This document shows, piece after piece, positions 6,218 to 12,639 of a stretch of DNA of 13,715 nt. Both the position numbers and the translations under genes were made by a program. Under the pieces are notes generated by a model. That model had not been told where the DNA came from and made no database searches. It saw only the letters and a program-made list of their open reading frames with translations. The DNA lies in the NCBI GenBank assembly GCA_023245265.1, contig JAHFKQ010000011.1, forward strand, positions 6,850 to 20,564, given 5' to 3'. Every line of letters starts with the position of its first letter. Positions within the stretch are counted from its first letter, which is position 1. The DNA comes from Candidatus Collierbacteria bacterium (GTDB lineage: Bacteria > Patescibacteriota > Microgenomatia > UBA1400 > MFAQ01).

Positions 6218-6919
6218 GTGCCGCAATTTACTTATCAAGTTATCAGGTCGCGTCGGCTAACGGCGGGCATTAGTCTGAGTATCCATCCCGAAAAAGGTCT
6301 GGTGGTCAAAGCTCCTTTTTGGGTTCCCAATCTGATGATCCGGAATTTTGTCGAGGAAAAAGCGGACTGGATCCGCGAGCATCAAGCCAAAATCAAACCG
6401 GCCCTCCCGGAAAAGCGATATGAAGCGGGGGAAAAACACCTCTATTTTGGCCAAGAATACTCGCTGGTCCTACTTCCTCACGAAATTCCCATTCGCTCTC
6501 GAGCCGAAATCGTCGGCGACGAACTTCATCTCTCTTTTTTTAATGGCCATCTAGGTTCTAAAAAAACCGAAGAAATTAAAGAAGCAATTCTGAGATTTTA
6601 CCTGGAGACCGGTATCGGCATCTTGACCGAAAAAGTAAATTATTTTTCTTCCCAAATCGGCGTCGAGTACTCTCAGATCGATATTAAAAAGGTCTCTTCT
6701 ATCTGGGGTAGTTGTTCGGCCAGTAATAAACTTAGTTTTAATCGGAAACTCATTATGGCTCCGCACGAGGTCGTCGACTATGTCATCATTCATGAGGTAG
6801 CCCATTTAGTGCATCGTAATCACAGCAGCCGGTTTTGGGGACTGGTCGCTCGGTACGATCCGCATTATCGGGAACATCGCCGCTGGCTTCATCGCAACCA
6901 TTTATTACTATCCATTTAA
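6218..6919 (+). CDS. DUF45/YgjP-like zinc metalloprotease (WLM/SprT-type HExxH), 233 aa
   Basis: The C-terminal domain has the zinc signature H192-E193-V-A-H196, followed by H202 in HRNHSSRFW as the third ligand. The YgjP/DUF45 family shows this pattern of two His in HExxH, Asn-His, then Phe-Trp. The N-terminal half has the family's usual lead-in (a Y-x-V-x-R-S-x-R pattern, KAPFWVP, then WIREHQAKI), and I/V-SSIWGSCS is the conserved strand before the zinc helix. The length is typical. The GTG start is supported by the family N-terminus and the -10 box. Family members are thought to be gluzincins related to WLM and SprT-like proteases, but substrates are unknown. It is joined directly to a Pif1-like helicase (TAAATG), so the two are probably translated together. 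Confidence 0.88.
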   Translation: MPQFTYQVIRSRRLTAGISLSIHPEKGLVVKAPFWVPNLMIRNFVEEKADWIREHQAKIKPALPEKRYEAGEKHLYFGQEYSLVLLPHEIPIRSRAEIVGDELHLSFFNGHLGSKKTEEIKEAILRFYLETGIGILTEKVNYFSSQIGVEYSQIDIKKVSSIWGSCSASNKLSFNRKLIMAPHEVVDYVIIHEVAHLVHRNHSSRFWGLVARYDPHYREHRRWLHRNHLLLSI

Positions 6920-8227
6920 ATGCCCCTTATTCTTGACGAAAATTTTAATTTAATTTTGCAACTCTTGGAAAGTAGCTCCGAAAACATTTTCTTGACCGGC
7001 AATGCCGGAACGGGCAAATCCACTCTGCTTGATCACTTCAGAAATACCACCGGCCAAAATATCTCCGTCGTCGCCCCTACCGGGGTGGCGGCCGTCAATG
7101 TTAAAGGGGAAACCATTCATAGTTTTTTTGGTTTCCCCCCCAATATCACTGCCGAAAGAGCCATTGACGAAGCGAAGCGCACCAAAAAGGGCAAAATATT
7201 TAAGGCCTTAGATATCTTGATCATCGACGAAATCTCGATGGTCCGGGCCGATCTTTTGGACGCCATCGACCTCTTTTTACAAACGGCGCGGCATAAACCT
7301 CACGCCTTTGGTGGAGTTAAGGTCGTGATGGTCGGCGATTTGCACCAACTCCCGCCGGTAGTTACCGCCGACGAGAAGCAAGCCCTCGCCTCTCTTTATG
7401 ACTCACCTTATTTTTTCTCCTCTAAGGTCTTTAAGTCTCTTTTTGACGGACTTCTGCCCCAGTTAAAATTGGTGGAACTGCAAAATATATATCGTCAGAC
7501 TGATCAAAAATTTATCGATCTCCTTAACCGCATCCGTAATAAGGAAACTACTGACAAAGATCTGGATCTACTAAATGAACGCCTTGCTACGGACGGCGAG
7601 TCCTTGGAAAATTATATTATTTTGACCACCATCAACGATCAGGCCGACAAGATGAACCAACTCAAGCTGGACGAGATCGAGGGCCCCACTTATACCTTTA
7701 ATGCTGTCCGGTCAGGGCTTTTTCCGGCCCAGCAATTTCCGGCCGCCGATACTCTTTTCCTCAAGACAGGAGCCAGAATTATGCTTCTCAATAATGATCC
7801 TCAAGGTCGCTGGATCAATGGTACCTTGGGTACTTTATACCGGGTGACTCCGGAAGGCGCCTTCGTCAAAATCGATGGAGGAGAAGTTGAGAAAGTGGAA
7901 GCCGTCACTTGGTCTTCCTATAAAACCGTTTTTAACGAAACTACCCGCGCCTTGGAAATAAAAAATATTGGCAGTTTTAAGCAAATGCCTCTCCGGCTGG
8001 CTTGGGCTATCACTATTCACAAAAGCCAAGGTAAGACCTTTGACCGGGTTGCCATTGACCTTGGCCGGGGGGCTTTTGCTCACGGCCAAACTTATGTAGC
8101 TCTCAGCCGTTGCACCTCTTTGTCCGGCTTAAAACTTTTTAGACCAATTCAGCCGGAAAGTATCATCGTTGATACGCGGGTGGTTACTTTCCTTGAAGGT
8201 CTCAGGCAATTGGCTGTTGGGTCGTAA
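6920..8227 (+). CDS. Pif1/RecD-like superfamily 1B DNA helicase, 435 aa
   Basis: An ATP-dependent 5'-3' type helicase. Walker A is GNAGTGKST (27-35). The Ia-like stretch is VVAPTGVAAVNVKGETIHSF. Walker B is LIIDEISM with D103-E104. Motif III is GDLHQLPPV (139-147). The C-terminal part has the RecD/Pif1 pattern AITIHKSQGKTF (363-374) and motif VI YVALSRCTSLSGL with R397. The segment NDPQGRWINGTLG is the conserved Pif1 region between domains. At 435 residues it is close to the bare helicase core, with no extra N- or C-terminal domain. Translation should be coupled to the DUF45 gene, whose stop abuts its ATG. Its last 26 nt overlap the end of the convergent MFS gene. It probably works in replication-fork or repair processing. 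Confidence 0.92.
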   Translation: MPLILDENFNLILQLLESSSENIFLTGNAGTGKSTLLDHFRNTTGQNISVVAPTGVAAVNVKGETIHSFFGFPPNITAERAIDEAKRTKKGKIFKALDILIIDEISMVRADLLDAIDLFLQTARHKPHAFGGVKVVMVGDLHQLPPVVTADEKQALASLYDSPYFFSSKVFKSLFDGLLPQLKLVELQNIYRQTDQKFIDLLNRIRNKETTDKDLDLLNERLATDGESLENYIILTTINDQADKMNQLKLDEIEGPTYTFNAVRSGLFPAQQFPAADTLFLKTGARIMLLNNDPQGRWINGTLGTLYRVTPEGAFVKIDGGEVEKVEAVTWSSYKTVFNETTRALEIKNIGSFKQMPLRLAWAITIHKSQGKTFDRVAIDLGRGAFAHGQTYVALSRCTSLSGLKLFRPIQPESIIVDTRVVTFLEGLRQLAVGS

Positions 8228-9392
8228 CTCTCTTGGTAAGACCCAGAAACATCAGCGCCGCCAAAATGGCCATCATTCCTCCAAAATAAAACGGCAGACG
8301 GACGCTCCCAAAGGTCCATAAGGCTCCGGCAATCGTCGAGGCAAAAAAAGTGGCCACACCCATCATTGTTTGATAAATGCCAAAAGCCGAGGCCGATATT
8401 TCATGAGGGATAAGTTTGGAGATATAGGTTTTGCTCACGCCATCGGTCAGAGCCATGTAAATGCCATAAATGGGAAAGAGAACCCACACTAGGGCAGCCG
8501 AATCGATAAAGCCGAAGGCCGAATAGACCAGCGCGAAAAGCATAAAACCGATAAATAAAACTTTCCTCGCCCCGATTTTGTCGGCCACTAAACCGGCCGG
8601 TAGAGAAAACAAGGCATAGGTGGCATTAAAAAGAACATAGGTAAAAATAGTTAGCCCGATTGATAAACCCAGGTTTTGAGCTCTAAGAATCATAAAAACA
8701 TCCGAGCTATTACCCAAAGTAAAAATAAAGCTGATTAACAAGAAAATCTTAAAAGAAGCATTGGCTTTGACCCATTCAAACTTTAGACCGTTAAAGCCTA
8801 AGGGCGTTTTCTTTTTTTCTTTGATGAAGAATATAACCAGCAACACCCCGATCAGGGCGGGAATAAAAGCCACCAAAAAGAGTTTGCGATAATCATCGCT
8901 CAATAACTTCAAAATCATAATGGATATCAAAGGTCCTATCACCGCACCCATCGAGTCCATCGTCCGGTGAAAACCGAAGTTGCGTCCGCGGTCCGACTTT
9001 TCCGTACTTTCGGTAATGATGGCATCTCTGGCCGAGGTTCTTAGACCCTTACCGGTTCGGTTAATCACTCTGGCAAACATCACCACCGGCCAAACGGTCG
9101 AAAGCGACATAATGAGGTGAGAAAAGGTGGCGAAACTATATCCCCAGACAATATAAGGTTTCCTCTTTTGCGATCGATCCGAAATGATGCCGCTAAAAGC
9201 CATCAATATTTTGGAAAATGCGTCTGCGATACCCTCGATAAAGCCTACCACCAGCGCCGGAGCTCCTAAAACTGAAATTAAAAAGATGGGTACAATCGGG
9301 TAAACCATCTCCGAAGCCATATCATTTAGCAGACTCACCACTCCGAGCACTTTTACATTGTGCGAAAATTCCGATTTCTCTACCATAGACAT
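8202..9392 (-). CDS. MFS transporter, 396 aa, substrate unknown
   Basis: About twelve hydrophobic segments span the protein. The loop between segments 2 and 3 has the MFS motif A form GIISDRSQKRKP (68-79), and a second such loop, AGLVADKIGARKV, starts the second half. Conserved features of a widespread uncharacterised MFS group are visible: N-D-M-A-S-E-M-V-Y-P near the start, RVINRTGKGLRTSARDA, and RGRNFGFHRTMDSMGAVIGPL. The ATG at 9390-9392 has no Shine-Dalgarno; a second ATG two codons later is equally possible. It lies 12 nt downstream of the acidic-tailed protein on the same strand, so they are probably one operon. It is the only gene here ending in TGA. No substrate can be assigned. Confidence 0.9.
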   Translation of the reverse strand: MSMVEKSEFSHNVKVLGVVSLLNDMASEMVYPIVPIFLISVLGAPALVVGFIEGIADAFSKILMAFSGIISDRSQKRKPYIVWGYSFATFSHLIMSLSTVWPVVMFARVINRTGKGLRTSARDAIITESTEKSDRGRNFGFHRTMDSMGAVIGPLISIMILKLLSDDYRKLFLVAFIPALIGVLLVIFFIKEKKKTPLGFNGLKFEWVKANASFKIFLLISFIFTLGNSSDVFMILRAQNLGLSIGLTIFTYVLFNATYALFSLPAGLVADKIGARKVLFIGFMLFALVYSAFGFIDSAALVWVLFPIYGIYMALTDGVSKTYISKLIPHEISASAFGIYQTMMGVATFFASTIAGALWTFGSVRLPFYFGGMMAILAALMFLGLTKRVTTQQPIA

Positions 9393-9404
9393 TTCAGTTT
9401 AACA

Positions 9405-9821
9405 TTACTCGGGCCAGTCATCGTCCCAGTCTTCATCTTCCCCCTCATCACCGTCTTGGTCAGCATCATCTTCAATCCTTTTGGGCTTAGGCAGGTCATC
9501 ACCCCCATAATTCATAATATTGCTCACTTCTATCCATCCACGGTAATCGACATCAATCTCTTTGCCTTGAATAATCGTCATTCTCTCTGTATCTTGATGA
9601 TAAAACAATCGGTATCGCAGTAAGTTATAAAGTTCCCCGTCTTCCTCACAGAAAAAATCAATCAAACTGTTGGCTTCCAAAAGCACCTTTTTTAATTCGT
9701 CAATATTTGCCGGAGTACTCTCTAGTTTATTAATCTCTTCAGCCATACATTGAATGGATATCCATAAGTATTCATCCACATGTTGATTAAATTTTTTTAA
9801 GGGTGATTCTTTTTCGGCCAT
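9405..9821 (-). CDS. hypothetical protein with strongly acidic C-terminal tail, 138 aa
   Basis: A complete frame from ATG (9819-9821) to TAA. The first 115 residues look helical with a few aromatic strands (LYNLLRYRLFYHQDTERMTI) and no membrane segment. The last 23 residues contain 15 Asp/Glu, interspersed with Trp. I do not recognise a family. An acidic tail of this sort can mimic nucleic acid or bind basic partners, but there is no direct support for that. The MFS gene starts 12 nt downstream on the same strand. The PAP2 gene diverges from it across only 21 bp, which include the palindrome TATCATGATA (9826-9835). It has no Shine-Dalgarno. Confidence 0.75.
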   Translation of the reverse strand: MAEKESPLKKFNQHVDEYLWISIQCMAEEINKLESTPANIDELKKVLLEANSLIDFFCEEDGELYNLLRYRLFYHQDTERMTIIQGKEIDVDYRGWIEVSNIMNYGGDDLPKPKRIEDDADQDGDEGEDEDWDDDWPE

Positions 9822-9825
9822 GGTT

Positions 9826-9835
9826 TATCATGATA
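9826..9835. promoter_or_regulatory. palindrome TATCATGATA in a 21-bp divergent intergenic region
   Basis: The 21 bp between the divergent starts at 9821 (minus) and 9843 (plus) hold a perfect 10-bp palindrome. Each half offers a TATCAT -10-like box, one per strand, which would place starts within about a dozen bases of each ATG. Neither -35 is convincing. It may be an overlapping bidirectional promoter or an operator; both readings are tentative. Confidence 0.3.
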
Positions 9836-9842
9836 CTATCTC

Positions 9843-10478
9843 ATGAAATCTTATAAATCAACCGATAGTAAAGGTTATCTTCAGGTTTACCGACTGTCTT
9901 TAATCGTTGGGCTGATTCTTCTTAGCATTCTGGCTCATCGTTTTCCCTATTTTAGTTTTGACCTACAGATTAGCCGAGCCCTTCAAAACATCCACCAGCC
10001 TCTTTTTTCTCTTATTATGAACTTAGTCACCGAAGTGGGGGACGATCTTCATCTGGAAATCATTGTCATGGCCGCGACCGTCATTCTCTTTTATAGGGGC
10101 TATAAATTGGAAGCCCTCAAGGCGGTGGTTTTTGCGGTTTCCGCGGCCGCTTCGGGGACTCTTCTTAAAATCATTGTCGGGCGTCCTCGTCCGGCCTCGT
10201 CCTTGGTCATCGTTCAAGAAGTTCTTGCTGACAAAAGTTTCCCCAGTTTACATGTTTTAATCTTTACCGCTTTTTTTGGTTATACATTTTATCTTTCGCT
10301 TTACAAAGTCAAGACGCTGTGGCTGCGTCTCCTTATTGCCGCTGGTTCCGGTTTTTTAATTCTGACGATTGGCCTTTCCCGCGTTTATTTGGGAGCTCAT
10401 TGGGCCAGTGACACCTTGGGTGGATATCTTCTGGGTTTACTGCTGATAAGCTTTATAATAGCGCATGCCAAAAGATAA
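9843..10478 (+). CDS. PAP2-family membrane lipid phosphatase, 211 aa
   Basis: An integral membrane phosphatase of the PAP2 superfamily, which removes phosphate from lipid phosphates such as phosphatidic acid or undecaprenyl pyrophosphate at the outer face of the membrane. All three signature motifs are present: K109-x6-R116-P117 (KIIVGRPRP), P134-S-L-H137 (canonical PSGH with Leu for Gly), and S179-R180-x5-H186-x3-D190 (SRVYLGAHWASD). About six hydrophobic segments surround them, and the length is normal. No Shine-Dalgarno precedes the ATG. The last 14 nt overlap the start of the nuclease gene. A role in recycling the undecaprenyl carrier for wall or surface glycans is likely, but the substrate is inferred. 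Confidence 0.92.
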   Translation: MKSYKSTDSKGYLQVYRLSLIVGLILLSILAHRFPYFSFDLQISRALQNIHQPLFSLIMNLVTEVGDDLHLEIIVMAATVILFYRGYKLEALKAVVFAVSAAASGTLLKIIVGRPRPASSLVIVQEVLADKSFPSLHVLIFTAFFGYTFYLSLYKVKTLWLRLLIAAGSGFLILTIGLSRVYLGAHWASDTLGGYLLGLLLISFIIAHAKR

Positions 10479-11337
10479 ATTTTCTGCCGTTTGGATTTCC
10501 CACACCTCAATTTCCGATTATCTGCACTGTCCTCGGGCCTATTACTTGAAAAATATTTATAAAGATAAAGTTACCGGCAACAAAATTCAAATCACAGGTC
10601 CTGCTCTGGCTCTCGGCTCGGCTGTCCACTCGGTCATTGAATCTCTCTCTTTAATTCCGACCGAGTCTCGGTTTGAAGAATCTCTGGTCTTAAAGTTCGA
10701 TGAGGTTTGGTCCCAGTATACCGGGGACAAAGGGGGCTTCGCCGATCTCGTAGAAGAACATCAATATAAAGAACGGGGCAAGGCTATGCTCCGCAAAGTG
10801 ATGGACAAGCCGGGTCCACTCAAAAATCTCTCGGTCAAAATTAGAGAAGCCCTCCCGTTTTATTGGATCTCGGAAGAAGAAAATATCATTCTTTGTGGCA
10901 AACTGGACTGGCTGGAGTATCTACAAGACACAGACAGTGTTCACATTATCGATTTCAAGACCAGCAAGAAAGAAGAACCAGGTGACTCACTCCAGCTACC
11001 GATTTATCATCTCTTGGTTCATAACTGTCAAAAGCGCCCGGTCACCAAGGCCTCTTACTGGTATTTGGAACTCAGTCATGAGCTTCAAGAGAAGGAACTG
11101 CCCAATATTAGGGAAGCACACACCAAAGTTTTGGAGGTGGGCCGAAAAATTAAACTGGCGCGGAAATTGGATAAATTTTCTTGCCCTCAAGGGGCGGAGG
11201 GTTGCCTATGGTGTCGGCCATTGGAAGCCATTCTAAAAGGTGAAGGTCGTTTTGTAGGCTTGGTCAATCACCGCGATACTTATATTCTGGCAAAGTCTGA
11301 AGTCGTCACCACTGAAGAAGATAGTCTGATTATTTAA
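10465..11337 (+). CDS. RecB/Cas4-like PD-(D/E)XK nuclease with Fe-S cysteines, 290 aa
   Basis: Belongs to the PDDEXK_1 (RecB/AddB/Cas4) group. Landmarks in order: S-x-S-x-Y-x-x-C22-P-R-A-Y near the N-terminus, LGSAVH with H55, GKLDWLEY with D148, IIDFKTSK with D163 and K165 as the catalytic core, and Q177-LPIY181 as the QxxxY motif. At the C-terminus are C240, C247 and C250, spaced C-x6-C-x2-C. C22 with the three late cysteines matches the Fe-S staple seen in AddB and Cas4 nucleases. It should cut DNA in repair. No helicase domain is fused and no cas1/cas2 or CRISPR is nearby, so it is not called Cas4. Its start lies inside the end of the PAP2 gene, and its stop overlaps the stop of the convergent CAP gene by 4 nt. 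Confidence 0.88.
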   Translation: MPKDKFSAVWISHTSISDYLHCPRAYYLKNIYKDKVTGNKIQITGPALALGSAVHSVIESLSLIPTESRFEESLVLKFDEVWSQYTGDKGGFADLVEEHQYKERGKAMLRKVMDKPGPLKNLSVKIREALPFYWISEEENIILCGKLDWLEYLQDTDSVHIIDFKTSKKEEPGDSLQLPIYHLLVHNCQKRPVTKASYWYLELSHELQEKELPNIREAHTKVLEVGRKIKLARKLDKFSCPQGAEGCLWCRPLEAILKGEGRFVGLVNHRDTYILAKSEVVTTEEDSLII

Positions 11338-12248
11338 TAAGCCGTCATGGCTACGGCAAAACCATTTTGCGCGTAGATACAACCCCAAACGAACTCTCCT
11401 CCGGCCAAGAGTGACCGGTGTCCCAAGGTTCCTTCCCAAGCCGCCACCGTTTCCTGAGGCGATTGGTAGCCGGCCGCCAAGTACTCGCTAATATTATATT
11501 TTTCGGAGATCCATTTTAGATCGGCTCGATCAAGCAGGGGAACAAACCCGGCGTGACCATCTAATTTGCCGAGCTCCAGTAGTTGATTTAGTCTGATGGA
11601 AGCCAGAGTACAGAGTTCATCCTTTTTACTCAGTTGATTTACACCCATCTCGACGCGTCGTTTATTTACTGCGTCCCAAAGCTCCGGTCCACCCCAGACC
11701 ACTTTCTTTGGCACCGGAATAATTTTGCGTGGCGAAACCATCACGGCATAAATACTTACTTTGTCTTGTTCGTTTTTGATTGCCAGCCCAATTTCTTTAA
11801 AATCCGGGTTCAGTAGCGTCGTTTTTAATACCTCGTCTTCCTTCCAAGCCACAATCGGGTCAATGGTTTTAAACGAGTCCAATAGTAGTAGGTCGCCGAT
11901 GAGGTTTGCCTCATAACCGGAATTTTTGACTGCCGCCTCACGGGTTACGCCGGTAATTTTGCCGTTGTAGTCATCATCCGTTTGAATGACCGACAAACGG
12001 CTTCTGGCCGCTTGATTCAATTTGTCGTTAATTTTGAGTTTCATAAAACCGGCACTTTCTCGAGCATCGTTTATTTTTTTCAAGACCTCCTCATTTGACC
12101 AGTCGGGTAAAAATTTGGCGTTATTTCTCTCAAGATAAATTTTTTGACTGATCTCTTCACCGATTTTTTGAATCGGCATCTTTTGATAGCCATAAAAAAG
12201 AATACCCAAGGCCAGACCCCAAATAACCAGTCGTAAAAATATCTTCAC
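11334..12248 (-). CDS. membrane-anchored protein with two CAP (SCP/PR-1) domains, 304 aa
   Basis: A GTG start is followed by an N-terminal hydrophobic segment (IFLRLVIWGLALGILFYGY) acting as signal anchor. Two CAP-like domains follow. The second, about 190-304, is intact: LWDAVNKRRVEMGV, L-x-x-x-A-x-x-R, H232 in GHAGF, E255 in SEYLA, and H277 in GHRSLL, ending in WGCIYAQNGFAVAM. The first, about 50-175, keeps the frame (INDARESAG, LNQAARSR, VAWKEDEVLKTTLLNPDFKEIGLAI) but has lost the His residues. Bacterial CAP proteins are usually extracellular; their activity is unsettled (sterol/lipid binding or a proteolytic role have been proposed). It diverges from the HPF-like gene across a 47-bp region with back-to-back promoters. 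Confidence 0.85.
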   Translation of the reverse strand: MKIFLRLVIWGLALGILFYGYQKMPIQKIGEEISQKIYLERNNAKFLPDWSNEEVLKKINDARESAGFMKLKINDKLNQAARSRLSVIQTDDDYNGKITGVTREAAVKNSGYEANLIGDLLLLDSFKTIDPIVAWKEDEVLKTTLLNPDFKEIGLAIKNEQDKVSIYAVMVSPRKIIPVPKKVVWGGPELWDAVNKRRVEMGVNQLSKKDELCTLASIRLNQLLELGKLDGHAGFVPLLDRADLKWISEKYNISEYLAAGYQSPQETVAAWEGTLGHRSLLAGGEFVWGCIYAQNGFAVAMTAY

Positions 12249-12255
12249 TTCGATT

Positions 12256-12261
12256 AGTATA
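12256..12261 (-). promoter_or_regulatory. -10 box (TATACT) of the CAP gene
   Basis: On the minus strand TATACT is followed by seven bases and then the GTG start, so the transcript would begin on or one base before the start codon. There is no Shine-Dalgarno. The -35 region is weak. Confidence 0.5.
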
Positions 12262-12283
12262 AAATATTTTTGAGGTTTCTGTG

Positions 12284-12289
12284 TATACT
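12284..12289 (+). promoter_or_regulatory. -10 box (TATACT) of the HPF-like gene
   Basis: TATACT is followed by exactly six bases and then the ATG at 12296, the position of +1, so the mRNA is predicted to be leaderless. The same hexamer, inverted, serves the divergent CAP gene. Confidence 0.5.
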
Positions 12290-12295
12290 GGCCTT

Positions 12296-12601
12296 ATGAA
12301 CATAATTTTCAACCCTCAAAAGTTAGCCATTTCCGAAAAGTTCAAACAAAGGATCCAAACCAAGTTCGATCAGGGGCTCGGAAAACTTCTCAAAAACTAT
12401 CAGGAAGATCTTAAAGTAGCCTCTCTTTCCATCGAGAAGGTCACCCGTTCTGGTTATGAGATCAAGTTCGACATGAATTTACCCGGCTGCCCCATCAATA
12501 TTAAAGATACTCACAAAGTCCTACTGGATGGTATTGTCAGAGTCCGCAACCAAGCTAAAAGACAGATCAAAAAATATATTGAGAAAATGCGCGGTTATTA
12601 G
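12296..12601 (+). CDS. HPF/RaiA-like ribosome hibernation factor, 101 aa
   Basis: A small protein with the beta-alpha-beta-beta-beta-alpha order of the sigma-54 modulation/HPF family. A first strand (MNIIFNPQKLAI) is followed by a basic helix (SEKFKQRIQTKFDQGLGKLLKNY), strands VASLSIEKVTRSGYEIKFDMNL and CPINIKDT, and a final lysine/arginine-rich helix (VRNQAKRQIKKYIEKMR). It is the short form without the C-terminal dimerisation domain of long HPF. Family members bind the 30S decoding region and silence ribosomes during starvation. ATG 12296 is chosen over the in-frame GTG at 12281 because the -10 TATACT lies between them and the N-terminus then matches the family. The family match is by fold and charge pattern, so it is moderately sure. 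Confidence 0.7.
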   Translation: MNIIFNPQKLAISEKFKQRIQTKFDQGLGKLLKNYQEDLKVASLSIEKVTRSGYEIKFDMNLPGCPINIKDTHKVLLDGIVRVRNQAKRQIKKYIEKMRGY

Positions 12602-12604
12602 TGC

Positions 12605-12634
12605 TTGCCAACCCGAATATTTTCCGAATATAAT
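12605..12634 (+). promoter_or_regulatory. promoter of the DUF2130 gene (TTGCCA-18-TATAAT)
   Basis: TTGCCA at 12605-12610 and a perfect TATAAT at 12629-12634 are separated by 18 nt. This is the best sigma-70-type promoter in the window. The ATG at 12640 comes five bases after the -10 box, so the transcript should be leaderless or nearly so. There is no Shine-Dalgarno. Confidence 0.7.
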
Positions 12635-12639
12635 ATCTC

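Noticed and set aside
8202..8204. TGA read as glycine (code 25, as in Gracilibacteria/Absconditabacteria)
   Set aside because: Read-through would add only about six residues to the MFS protein before TAA, and none of the other recognised genes contains an in-frame TGA, so the standard code fits.
10465..11337. CRISPR-associated Cas4
   Set aside because: No cas1, cas2, other cas gene or repeat array is in the window, and the cysteine spacing is unlike typical Cas4.
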